From an uncultured Clostridia bacterium (lineage in GTDB: Bacteria > Bacillota_A > Clostridia > TANB77 > CAG-508), in assembly GCA_944393295.1 (NCBI GenBank), contig CALXZR010000078.1:1-11451 (forward strand): DNA of 11,451 nt. Reading direction: 5' to 3'. Under the pieces are notes generated by a model. That model saw only the letters and a list, made by a program, of their open reading frames with translations. It was not told the origin of the DNA and searched no databases. A program made the position numbers and the translations under genes. Numbering within the stretch: position 1 is the stretch's first letter; every line of letters starts with the position of its first letter. Below are positions 1-6,901 of the stretch, piece after piece.

Positions 1-70
1 ATGGGGATAAAGCCCATACTCTACAATTAAAATCAAATTTTTATAAAATAAAATTAATTTTAAAAATAGT

Positions 71-124
71 AGAAAAAGAAAAAAGACTGCTGAACAAAAT
101 ATTTTTATACTTTGTCAACAGTCT
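71..124 (-). terminator. Intrinsic terminator of the murA-walJ operon
   Basis: On the minus strand, an imperfect stem made from positions 123-111 and 98-85 (GACTG / CAGTC at the base, with one mismatch and a bulge, then ACAAA / TTTGT) is followed by a T-rich run (TTTTTTCTTTTTCT) at 84-71. This is the layout of a Rho-independent terminator downstream of walJ. On the plus strand there is no T tract directly after the stem, so it should act for leftward transcripts. Confidence 0.6.
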
Positions 125-128
125 GAAT

Positions 129-152
129 AAAAAGTGAATAATTTCACTTTTT
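129..152. terminator. Perfect hairpin at the walJ stop, possible bidirectional terminator
   Basis: Positions 129-138 (AAAAAGTGAA) pair perfectly with 143-152 around a 4-nt loop. The A-rich arm on one side and T-rich arm on the other give a U-tract on either strand, so it could terminate transcripts from both directions. It touches the walJ TAA stop at 151-153. The stem has little GC, so its strength is uncertain; it sits in tandem with the longer hairpin just beyond it. Confidence 0.45.
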
Positions 153-942
153 ATTTTACTTTTATTAAATTGCTAGGATGAAATCTACTAGCTACACTTA
201 AAGATATTTCATTCATATCTATATTTTGATTCATAAGTTCTTCAGCAACTGTTTGATAAGCTAATTCTGGAAAATTATTTTCTTTACTTAAATGTCCTAG
301 CATAACTGACTTTAAATCTTTTTGCATAAGATATCCTATAGTTTTTCCTGCAGTAGAATTTGATAAATGACCATTAGGACCTGCTATTCTTTGTTTTAGC
401 ATAAAAGGATATTTTGAAACTTTTAAAATTTCTGGATCATAGTTAGCTTCAAGTAATATGAAAGAACTATCTTTTAGATTTTCTAATATAACATTATCCA
501 TATGTCCTAAATCTGTTGCAATACTTATTTTCTTTTTTCCAGAATATATATTAAAACCACAAGGATTTGCAGCATCGTGAGGAGTAGAAAAAGGATGAAT
601 TAATAAGTTTCCTATTTCAAAATTATTGTCATTTTCAAATATTTTTTGATTAGCCTTGTTTATTTTTTCTGCTTGAGATTGCATTGCTTGCCAAGTTTCT
701 ATATTTGCATATACAGGTATGTTATATTTTTTTGAAATTAATCCTAAGCTTTGTATATGGTCTGAATGTTCGTGTGTAACAATTATTGCATCAATATCTT
801 CGATTTTTTTATCTATTGAACTAAGTCCGTCACAAACTTTTTTTCCGCTAGTTCCGCAATCTACTAAAATTTTTGTAGACTGTGATTCAACAAACAAGCA
901 ATTTCCAGAGCTACCACTATATAGACTACAAAAATTTAACAT
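151..942 (-). CDS. walJ: WalJ/YycJ-type MBL-fold metallo-hydrolase
   Basis: The 263-residue product belongs to the metallo-beta-lactamase-fold hydrolases of the YycJ/WalJ type. The N-terminus ([10 protein letters not shown]) is typical of that family, and the metal-binding signature THEHSDH lies at residues 56-62. Later family features are a D-x-G-H segment (ATDLGHMDN) and the C-terminal GHLSKENN motif. It has no signal peptide or membrane segment, so it is cytoplasmic. Relatives in Bacillus are linked to the WalRK cell-wall regulon and are predicted 5'-to-3' exonucleases; the substrate here is inferred only from family. The start at 942 has an AGAGGA Shine-Dalgarno 9 nt upstream (952-957). 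The gene overlaps the murA stop by 7 bp (ATGTTAA), so translation is probably coupled to murA. The length is normal for the family and the frame is intact. Confidence 0.9.
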   Translation of the reverse strand: MLNFCSLYSGSSGNCLFVESQSTKILVDCGTSGKKVCDGLSSIDKKIEDIDAIIVTHEHSDHIQSLGLISKKYNIPVYANIETWQAMQSQAEKINKANQKIFENDNNFEIGNLLIHPFSTPHDAANPCGFNIYSGKKKISIATDLGHMDNVILENLKDSSFILLEANYDPEILKVSKYPFMLKQRIAGPNGHLSNSTAGKTIGYLMQKDLKSVMLGHLSKENNFPELAYQTVAEELMNQNIDMNEISLSVASRFHPSNLIKVK

Positions 943-2217
943 ACTTTCATTTCCTCTTGAGTTTCAACTCTTTCTATTTTAGCACCAAGATTCTTAAATT
1001 TCTCTTCTATATTCTCATATCCACGGTCAATATGATTTAAATTGTATATTTCAGTGATGCCATTAGCTGCAATGCCTGCAATAATTAAAGCTGCTCCAGC
1101 TCTTAAATCTGTTGCATAAACAGGTGCTCCATATAGTTCATCTACACCTTCAAAAATGGCAGTTTTTCCGAGAAGCTGTAATTTTTGCTCCCATTTTATT
1201 AAGCTCTGCTGTGTATTGAAAGCGAGATTCCCAAATACTTTCATTTATAATACTAGTGCCACTAGCTAAAGAAAGAACTACTCCCATTTGAGGTTGCAAA
1301 TCTGTTGGAAAACCTGGGTAAGGTAAAGTTTTAATTGTTGCCTTATGAGGTCTTTCATCACACCAAACTCTTAAATGATCTCCATTTGCATCTACTTTAC
1401 CACCAATTTCCACTATTTTGGCTGTAATAGATTCTAAGTGTTTTGTTATACAGTTTTTAATAATTACATCTCCATGAGAAGCTACTGCTGCAAGCATAAA
1501 TGTACCAGCTTCAATTTGGTCAGGAACAACAGAATATGTAGCATTTCCCTTTAATTCTTTAACACCATTTATTTTAATCATATCTGTTCCAGCACCACGA
1601 ATATCTGCTCCCATGGTATTTAGAAAGTTAGCAACATCAACTATATGTGGCTCTTTTGCTGCATTATCAATAATTGTAGTTCCTTCAGCTAATACACTAG
1701 CTAACATTACATTAATAGTTGCACCAACAGAAACAATATCCATATATATTGAAGTTCCTGTTAGTTTTTCTGTTGAAGCAGTTATATTTCCTTGAGAAAC
1801 TTCTACAGTTGCTCCAAGAGCTTCAAAACCTTTAATATGTTGATCAATTGGTCTTTGACCAAGATTACATCCACCAGGTATTCCAACTTGTGCTTTATGA
1901 CATCTACCAAGTAATGCTCCTATTAAATAATAAGAAGCTCTAAATTTTCTTGTTACTTCTAGTGGAGCATTGAAACAGTTTATATTTCTTGTATCTATAG
2001 TTACTTCATGTTTTGTTTTCCAAGTAACTTTTGCACCTAAATCTTTTAATATATCACAATATAATTTTACATCACTTATATTAGGAAGGTTGTCAATCGT
2101 ACAAACACCATTTATTAGTAAAGTTGCTGGAATTATAGCTACTGCTGCATTTTTTGCACCGCTAATTACGACTTCACCTTTTAAAGGAGTTTTTCCTGTA
2201 ATTACTAATTTTTCCAA
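936..2217 (-). CDS. murA: MurA, UDP-GlcNAc 1-carboxyvinyltransferase, read across a +1 frameshift
   Basis: MurA transfers enolpyruvate from PEP to UDP-GlcNAc, the first committed step of peptidoglycan synthesis in the cytoplasm. Two frames are needed: the N-terminal part reads 2217-1150 (stop TGA at 1152-1150) and the C-terminal part ends at TAA 938-936. Skipping one C at 1170 joins them into a 426-residue protein, normal for the family. Seen: K22-N23 in SGAKNA, the PEP-binding Cys117 in PGGC, a FPTD segment, and [10 protein letters not shown] after the junction. The join falls at [16 protein letters not shown], which lines up gap-free with the usual MGAKI..xG.TA..EG. I prefer the TTG start at 2217 over the ATG at 2232: GGGGG lies 8 nt before the TTG, nothing like a Shine-Dalgarno precedes the ATG, and TTG gives the standard numbering of K22-N23. 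It may be a programmed frameshift, a sequencing error, or a pseudogene backed by a second murA. Confidence 0.85.
1163..1171 (-). other. +1 frameshift site in murA (TCT CGG A)
   Basis: The minus strand reads TCT CGG AAA AAC in the zero frame. Five codons after CGG comes TGA. Dropping the C at position 1170 gives TCT GGA AAA ACT, which continues the conserved MurA sequence with no gap. The nonamer TCGGAAAAA is identical to the shift point in spoIIR. Whether the shift happens on the ribosome or is a mutation or sequencing error cannot be decided from the sequence alone. Confidence 0.6.
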
Positions 2218-2225
2218 AATAAATA

Positions 2226-2230
2226 CCCCC
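2226..2230 (-). promoter_or_regulatory. Ribosome binding site that favours the TTG start of murA
   Basis: A GGGGG run on the minus strand is followed by 8 nt and then TTG GAA AAA (start at 2217). The alternative ATG at 2232 overlaps this run and has only AT-rich sequence before it, so the run is better read as a Shine-Dalgarno than as codons. Confidence 0.55.
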
Positions 2231-2283
2231 ATTTGTATTAATATGAATTAAAAAACTCATAAAAAGTCATTATATTCATTGCA

Positions 2284-2312
2284 ACTATATCATAAACTTT
2301 ATTTTTTTACAA
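2284..2312 (-). promoter_or_regulatory. SigA-type promoter of murA-walJ
   Basis: On the minus strand, TTGTAA (2312-2307), a 17-bp spacer and TATAGT (2289-2284) form a good vegetative promoter, with a TG one base before the -10 element (extended -10). The predicted start near 2277 gives a leader of about 60 nt before the TTG start. It lies downstream of spoIIR, so murA can be expressed in growth independently of the sporulation gene. Confidence 0.65.
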
Positions 2313-2370
2313 TATATTTTTTTTCTAAAAATTTATCTTTTTAGTTACATTGATGCAATACCTGAAAATA

Positions 2371-3025
2371 CTAGTTTTGAGACGCTAAAGTAGTATTATT
2401 TTGTTTGAATTTTTGATTTATAAATTCTACAATCTTAAATTTAAAATTCATTTCTTTACTATCACTAGTAATCAAAGAAAATTCTTCTTCTGTTAAATTT
2501 TCTTTTAAAATATCACTATCTTCGTCCTCTATAACTCCAGAAGAGATATCTACAAAGCAAAGAGGTGGAAATAGACTACACCACCAATTTTTTCCGATTG
2601 GCTTCACCAATTTTTATTCGTAATGCATCATAATAACCTGCTGGAAGGGAAATATTAGCATAGTTTTTAGTTGGAAAATAAAAATTTCCAATTTCAATCG
2701 TAACTGTATAATCATATCCATTTTTTTCTATTACATTTTCTGATATTTCTTTTAATTTTTCTGTATTATTTTTACAAAATTCTACGACTTCTATTTTTGA
2801 AGAGGTATTTTTATTAGAATTTTCCATATAATCTATTATAGCATCACGAACCTTTATTTTTAGCTCTTGATCTTCGTTAGAGTCACTATTGGCTAAAATA
2901 TGAAGTCTAAATACATTTGTACTTAAATCATTAAAAACATTATTAGCATACGAAGTGATAGTTACTAAAAGAAATGAAATAAATAGAATTAATATAATAA
3001 AGCTCTTTTTAAAAAAATTTTTCAT
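2371..3025 (-). CDS. spoIIR: SpoIIR, stage II sporulation signalling protein, read across a +1 frameshift
   Basis: SpoIIR is made in the forespore, exported to the intermembrane space, and triggers SpoIIGA to process pro-sigmaE in the mother cell. The start at 3025 has AAGGAG 5 nt upstream. Residues 1-27 form a clear signal peptide (Lys-rich start, long hydrophobic core, likely cleavage after SYA). FRLHILANSDS and LKIKVRDA are the family hallmarks. The zero frame stops at TAG 2578-2576 after residue 149, just before the most conserved C-terminal block; the other frame carries that block (GKNWWCSLFPPLCF) to TAG 2373-2371. Skipping the C at 2596 joins GEAN to GKNWWC and yields 217 residues, close to the length of the Bacillus protein (about 224). 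The shift point has the same nonamer as in murA. I found no convincing sigmaF promoter upstream. Programmed shift, sequencing error and pseudogene all remain possible. Confidence 0.85.
2588..2597 (-). other. +1 frameshift site in spoIIR (AAT CGG A)
   Basis: The minus strand reads AAT CGG AAA AAA TTG in the zero frame, with TAG five codons after CGG. Skipping the C at 2596 gives AAT GGA AAA AAT TGG TGG TGT, which restores the invariant NWWC block. The new frame is closed by a TAA just upstream (about 2614), so the shift must lie within roughly 2576-2613, and CGG is in the middle of that interval. Confidence 0.6.
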
Positions 3026-3137
3026 ATTTTCTCCTTAGATTTATAAAATTTGTTATAAAAAACAATAATTTCTATAAAATTCATTATGAACCAAAAATGA
3101 AATTTTATGCATGTCGAAAAAGGAAATACGAAATGAA

Positions 3138-3166
3138 TTGACCATGAAAAAGTAAAATGATAAAAT
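3138..3166 (+). promoter_or_regulatory. SigA-type promoter of the MEDS-like gene
   Basis: TTGACC (3138-3143), a 17-bp spacer and TAAAAT (3161-3166) make a near-consensus vegetative promoter about 25 nt before the likely transcript start-to-ATG interval. It sits in the 171-bp divergent region between this gene and spoIIR. Confidence 0.7.
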
Positions 3167-3196
3167 TTGAACAGTCAAATATATGGAGGGTCAAAA

Positions 3197-3670
3197 ATGG
3201 ATAAAGTATGTTGTTTTTATGCAAGTGGAGAACATCTAATGAGTATCCTTTTACCATATATAAATGAAAAACTAGAAGAAAACCAAAATATAGTAACAAT
3301 ATTAGAAGAAGATATTGGTAAAAGCGCACAAGCTTTAAGAAAAATTTTTAATTTTACGAATGAAAAATGGATTAAAATCAATGAGATTTTAAAAAGAAAA
3401 GAAAATGTATTTAAAGAAAATAATTTTGAAGATGCAATTGTTATTATAGTTGGAAAAAATAGTTTTTTAGAGAAAGAGAAAGAAAAACAAGAAATAAGAA
3501 AGGCCAAAATAGTAATATGCTGCTATGAATTAATGCAAGGATTAGATAAGGTAGAAAATATATTAGAAGAAAGTGAGAAAATACTTACTACAAAAGGGTT
3601 AAAAGAAATTTCTGAAATGTTTACAAGAATTCCAAAAAAAAGTTACAAAGAAATCACAATACTAAAATAA
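3197..3670 (+). CDS. MEDS-like domain protein, function unknown
   Basis: The 157-residue product looks like a single-domain protein related to the MEDS family (sensory domain first described in methanogen/methylotroph DcmR regulators). The N-terminal pattern, a short strand (DKVCCFYAS) followed by a helix with PYINEKLEENQNIVTI, matches the 'many-substrate, give-access' type opening of that fold, and RKAKIVICCYELMQGL resembles its later strand. This assignment is from pattern memory and is moderate at best. There is no helix-turn-helix, kinase or membrane segment. An in-frame ATG at 3167 exists, but ATG 3197 is preferred because GGAGGG lies 7 nt upstream and the promoter -10 ends at 3166. The gene is divergent from spoIIR and has its own vegetative promoter. 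A role in sensing or in sporulation control would be speculation. Confidence 0.8.
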   Translation: MDKVCCFYASGEHLMSILLPYINEKLEENQNIVTILEEDIGKSAQALRKIFNFTNEKWIKINEILKRKENVFKENNFEDAIVIIVGKNSFLEKEKEKQEIRKAKIVICCYELMQGLDKVENILEESEKILTTKGLKEISEMFTRIPKKSYKEITILK

Positions 3671-3733
3671 AATGTGTTTATCAATTATTATAAGTTCAGA
3701 AACCCAAGATTATTCGTACATTCAAAATAAATT

Positions 3734-3763
3734 TTGTTGACTTCATATTTAAAATGTTATAAT
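3734..3763 (+). promoter_or_regulatory. Promoter of the UDP-sugar pyrophosphorylase/mutase fusion gene
   Basis: A perfect TATAAT at 3758-3763 is preceded by TGT, an extended -10. For the -35, TTGTTG (3734-3739, 18-bp spacer) or TTGACT (3737-3742, 15-bp spacer) are available. A second overlapping TATAAT lies at 3763-3768. AAGGAG at 3801-3806 is the ribosome binding site, with a rather long 13-nt gap to the ATG at 3820. Confidence 0.6.
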
Positions 3764-3819
3764 ATAATACTAAAATTTAAAGGGTTCTATGAATTTTAGA
3801 AAGGAGCTTTTATAAAGTA

Positions 3820-6780
3820 ATGAATGAAGAATTAAAAAAAGTAAAGGAAAAATTAAAAAAATATCATCAAGAACATTTACTAATGAAATATGATGAAAAA
3901 ACAGAAGATGAAAAAATGGAGTTACTAAATCAGATTGAAAATATCGATTTTGATTTAATGAATGAATTATATGAACAAGCAACAAAACCGGTTGATTTAA
4001 AAAAAGATTTAATAGAGCCAATTGAGCATGTAGATAAATCAAAATTAACTGCTGCTGAAAAAGAAATGTACGAGAAGAAAGGTATAGAAGCTATTAAATA
4101 TAATAAACTAGCTGTTGTTACAATGGCTGGTGGACAGGGAACAAGACTTGGACATAAAGGACCAAAGGGAACTTTTGATTTTGGATTAGAGAATCATAAG
4201 TCAATATTTGAAGCTATTTGTGATACTTTTAAAGAAGCTTGGAGAGAATATGACACTGTAGTACCATGGTACATAATGACAAGTAGAGAAAATAATGATG
4301 CAACAGTTGAATTCTTCGAGAAAAATAGTTATTTTGGTTATCCAAAAGAGGCAATTCATTTCTTTAAACAAGGTGAGTTGCCAATGGTAGGAACTGATGG
4401 AAAAATACTATTAAATGAAAATGGAATGGTTAAATTAGCTGCAAACGGGCATGGTGGAACACTTCAATCAATGGACAAATGTGGCATAATAGAAGAAATG
4501 AAAAATAATGGAATAGAATGGATTTTTATAAGTGGTGTTGATAACGTTTTAGTAAAACCAATAGATCCATTACTAATAGGAATGTCAATTCACAATAAAG
4601 TATTAGGCTCTGTAAAATCAATAGAAAAAACAGACCCAAAAGAAAAAGTAGGCGTTTTTTGTAGAAAAAATAAAAAAGTAGGTGTAGTTGAATATACTGA
4701 AATTTCTGAAGAAATGGCGTCTTTAAGAGATGATGATAGATCTTTAGTATATGGAGATGCAAATGCTATTTTCCATTTATATAATATAAAAGGATTAGAA
4801 AAAGTTTGTAAATTAAAACTTCCATACCATACAGCATTTAAAAAGGCAAATTATTTGAATGATAAAGGGGAAGTTATTGAAGCAACAAAACCAAATGCAT
4901 ATAAATTCGAAATGTTTATATTTGATTCTTATGAAATGCTAGATGATGTTGTAGTTCTAAGAGTAAAAAGAGAGGAAGAATTTGCTCCAATAAAAAATGC
5001 AGAAGGAGCAGATAGTCCTGAAACAGCAAGAAAATTATATAGAGATTATTTTAATAAAGTAGAAAGAATGAAAAAATATCAAGATTGGTGTACAAATCCA
5101 ATTTTTGATGAAGAAACAAGAAAAGAATTATTAACAATTGCTGGTGATGAAGAGGAAATAAAGGATAGGTTTTATAAAGATTTAGAATTTGGAACAGCAG
5201 GATTAAGAGGAGTAATTGGAAATGGTACAAATAGAATGAATATTTATACTGTTACAAAAGCTACTCAAGGTTTAGCAAACTATATTTTAAAGCAAGGAAC
5301 AGAAAATAAAGGTGTTGCAATAGCTTATGATTCTAGAAATATGTCTCCAGAATTTGCTAAAGAAACAGCTTTATGCTTTAATGCAAATGGTATAAAAACT
5401 TATATATTCGATTCTTTAAGACCAGTACCAGAACTATCTTTTGCTGTTCGAGAATTAGGATGTACAGCAGGTGTTATGATTACAGCAAGCCATAATCCAC
5501 CTGAATATAATGGATATAAAGTATATTGGGATGATGGAGCTCAAATAGTTTCTCCAACAGATAAAGAGATTATTAATGAAGTAAATAAAGTTAAAGATTA
5601 TTCTTTAGTAAGAAGTATATCAATAGAAGAGGCTAAAAAGTTAAGACTATACAATGTAATTGGAAAGGCAATGGATAAATTATATATAAAAGCCATTGAA
5701 AAACAAGTTTTAAATCCAGATGTTATTAAAGAACAAAGTGATTTAAAAATAGTTTATACACCTCTTCATGGTACAGGAAATATACCAGTTCAAACAGTTT
5801 TAGAAGATTTAGGGTTTAAAAATGTATATGTAGTTCCAGAGCAAGAACTACCAAATGGAAGCTTTCCTACAGTAGATTATCCAAACCCAGAAGATCCAAA
5901 AGCTTTTGAATTAGCATTAAAACTTGCTAAAAAAGTTGATGCTGATGTTGTCTTAGCAACAGATCCAGATGCAGATAGATTAGGTGTTTATGCAAAAGAC
6001 TCAAAAACAGGAGAATATAAATCTTTTACTGGAAATATGTCTGGATTACTAATTGCTGAATATGTATTATCTCAAAAGAAAGAAAAGAAAATGCTTCCAA
6101 AAAATGGTGCTTTAGTTTCAACAATTGTTTCTTCAAATTTAGCAATTGCAATAGCTAAAGAATACAATATAGATTTTATAGAAGTATTAACAGGATTTAA
6201 ATATATTGGAGAGCAAATTAGAAATTTTGAAGCAACAGGAAGCCATGAATATCTATTTGGATTTGAAGAAAGTTATGGATGTTTAGTTGGAACACACGCA
6301 AGAGATAAAGATGCTATTACAGCTGTTATGATTCTTTGCGAAGCAGCTGCTTACTATAAAAAACATAAACTAACTTTATGGGATCAGATGATTAAAATTT
6401 ACGAGAAATACGGTTTCTACAAAGAAGGTATCTCAACAATAACTTTAAAAGGTGCAGATGGTGCACAAAAAATTCAAGAATTGATGAATAGAATTAGAAA
6501 TAATCCTCCAAAAAAACTAGGAGATTATAAAGTGCTTAAGTTTAGAGATTATAAAACCGGAAAAATTGTAGATACTAAAACTGGTAAAGAATCAGAAACA
6601 GGTTTACCAACTTCAAATGTATTGTATTATGATTTAGAAGACGATACTTGGTGCTGTGTAAGACCATCAGGAACAGAACCAAAAGTTAAGTTCTATATGG
6701 GTGTTAAAGGAAAATCAATAGATGATGCAGAAAATAAATTAAATAAATTAAGAATAGCAATGTTAGATTTAGCAGAATAA
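3820..6780 (+). CDS. Fusion of UDP-sugar pyrophosphorylase and phosphoglucomutase/phosphomannomutase-family enzyme
   Basis: One 986-residue frame carries two complete enzymes. Residues 1-410 are a UDPGP-family nucleotidyltransferase: helical N-terminal region, nucleotide loop GGQGTRLG (104-111) with Lys116 in GPKG, NGHGG (209-213) and SGVDN (238-242). Residues about 417-986 are an alpha-D-phosphohexomutase of the PgcA/PGM2 type: FGTAGLRG, phosphoserine loop TASHNPP with Ser557, metal loop DPDADR (715-720), sugar loop GFEESYG (814-820) and phosphate loop RPSGTEPK (948-955). All key residues are present. Together they would convert a hexose-6-phosphate to the 1-phosphate and then to the UDP-sugar; glucose is most likely from the mutase type, GlcNAc not excluded. 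The internal Met417 (ATG at 5068) looks like the former start of a free-standing mutase but has no strong Shine-Dalgarno, so the join seems real. Cytoplasmic, transcribed alone between its own promoter and terminator. Confidence 0.92.
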   Translation: MNEELKKVKEKLKKYHQEHLLMKYDEKTEDEKMELLNQIENIDFDLMNELYEQATKPVDLKKDLIEPIEHVDKSKLTAAEKEMYEKKGIEAIKYNKLAVVTMAGGQGTRLGHKGPKGTFDFGLENHKSIFEAICDTFKEAWREYDTVVPWYIMTSRENNDATVEFFEKNSYFGYPKEAIHFFKQGELPMVGTDGKILLNENGMVKLAANGHGGTLQSMDKCGIIEEMKNNGIEWIFISGVDNVLVKPIDPLLIGMSIHNKVLGSVKSIEKTDPKEKVGVFCRKNKKVGVVEYTEISEEMASLRDDDRSLVYGDANAIFHLYNIKGLEKVCKLKLPYHTAFKKANYLNDKGEVIEATKPNAYKFEMFIFDSYEMLDDVVVLRVKREEEFAPIKNAEGADSPETARKLYRDYFNKVERMKKYQDWCTNPIFDEETRKELLTIAGDEEEIKDRFYKDLEFGTAGLRGVIGNGTNRMNIYTVTKATQGLANYILKQGTENKGVAIAYDSRNMSPEFAKETALCFNANGIKTYIFDSLRPVPELSFAVRELGCTAGVMITASHNPPEYNGYKVYWDDGAQIVSPTDKEIINEVNKVKDYSLVRSISIEEAKKLRLYNVIGKAMDKLYIKAIEKQVLNPDVIKEQSDLKIVYTPLHGTGNIPVQTVLEDLGFKNVYVVPEQELPNGSFPTVDYPNPEDPKAFELALKLAKKVDADVVLATDPDADRLGVYAKDSKTGEYKSFTGNMSGLLIAEYVLSQKKEKKMLPKNGALVSTIVSSNLAIAIAKEYNIDFIEVLTGFKYIGEQIRNFEATGSHEYLFGFEESYGCLVGTHARDKDAITAVMILCEAAAYYKKHKLTLWDQMIKIYEKYGFYKEGISTITLKGADGAQKIQELMNRIRNNPPKKLGDYKVLKFRDYKTGKIVDTKTGKESETGLPTSNVLYYDLEDDTWCCVRPSGTEPKVKFYMGVKGKSIDDAENKLNKLRIAMLDLAE

Positions 6781-6790
6781 ACATAAAACG

Positions 6791-6824
6791 AAAAAAGATT
6801 GAAGTTATCTTCAATCTTTTTTTT
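6791..6824 (+). terminator. Intrinsic terminator after the fusion gene
   Basis: A 14-bp perfect stem, 6791-6804 with 6809-6822 (core AGATTGAAG / CTTCAATCT), has a TTAT loop and runs into eight Ts (6817-6824). It lies 10 nt after the stop codon at 6780 and isolates the fusion gene from the next operon. Confidence 0.9.
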
Positions 6825-6839
6825 GTAATATAAAAGTAA

Positions 6840-6868
6840 TTGAATAAGTTTTAATTTAATATTATAAT
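6840..6868 (+). promoter_or_regulatory. SigA-type promoter of the transglutaminase-like operon
   Basis: TTGAAT (6840-6845), a 17-bp spacer and TATAAT (6863-6868) form a strong vegetative promoter directly after the terminator. The leader to the ATG at 6902 is about 27 nt, with a modest AGAGAG ribosome binding site at 6892-6897. Confidence 0.7.
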
Positions 6869-6901
6869 TTAACTTGAGATATTATAACAAAAGAGAGAAA
6901 T

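Noticed and set aside
3..134. Open plus-strand frame from the left edge (about 43 codons, no start seen), and a short frame ending at TAA 28-30
   Set aside because: AT-rich with Lys/Ile/Leu-biased content, overlaps the terminator hairpins and matches no family I know; either could be the tail of a gene outside the window but neither is supported.
936..1244. Separate 102-residue protein starting at ATG 1244
   Set aside because: Its first third is out-of-frame murA sequence; only the part after the CGG site is real MurA, so it is not an independent gene.
2233..2370. Hairpin CTAAAAA/TTTTTAG downstream of spoIIR as a terminator
   Set aside because: On the minus strand the stem is followed by A residues, not a U-tract, and it has almost no GC.
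1163..2597. General sequencing slippage at GGAAAAA runs as the cause of both frameshifts
   Set aside because: Other GGAAAAA runs in the window, for example near 3450, 4400 and 6950, are in correct frame, and the added base is a C outside the A run. An error is not excluded, but simple homopolymer slippage does not explain it.
2371..2610. Separate small protein starting at TTG 2610
   Set aside because: No Shine-Dalgarno, and the conserved NWWC block shows it is the C-terminal half of SpoIIR.
3026..3110. GCATA (3110-3106, minus strand) with GGTTCATAATG as a sigmaF promoter of spoIIR
   Set aside because: The spacer is only 13 bp and the -10 element lacks the A expected after GGNN; sigmaF control is known for the family but is not shown here.
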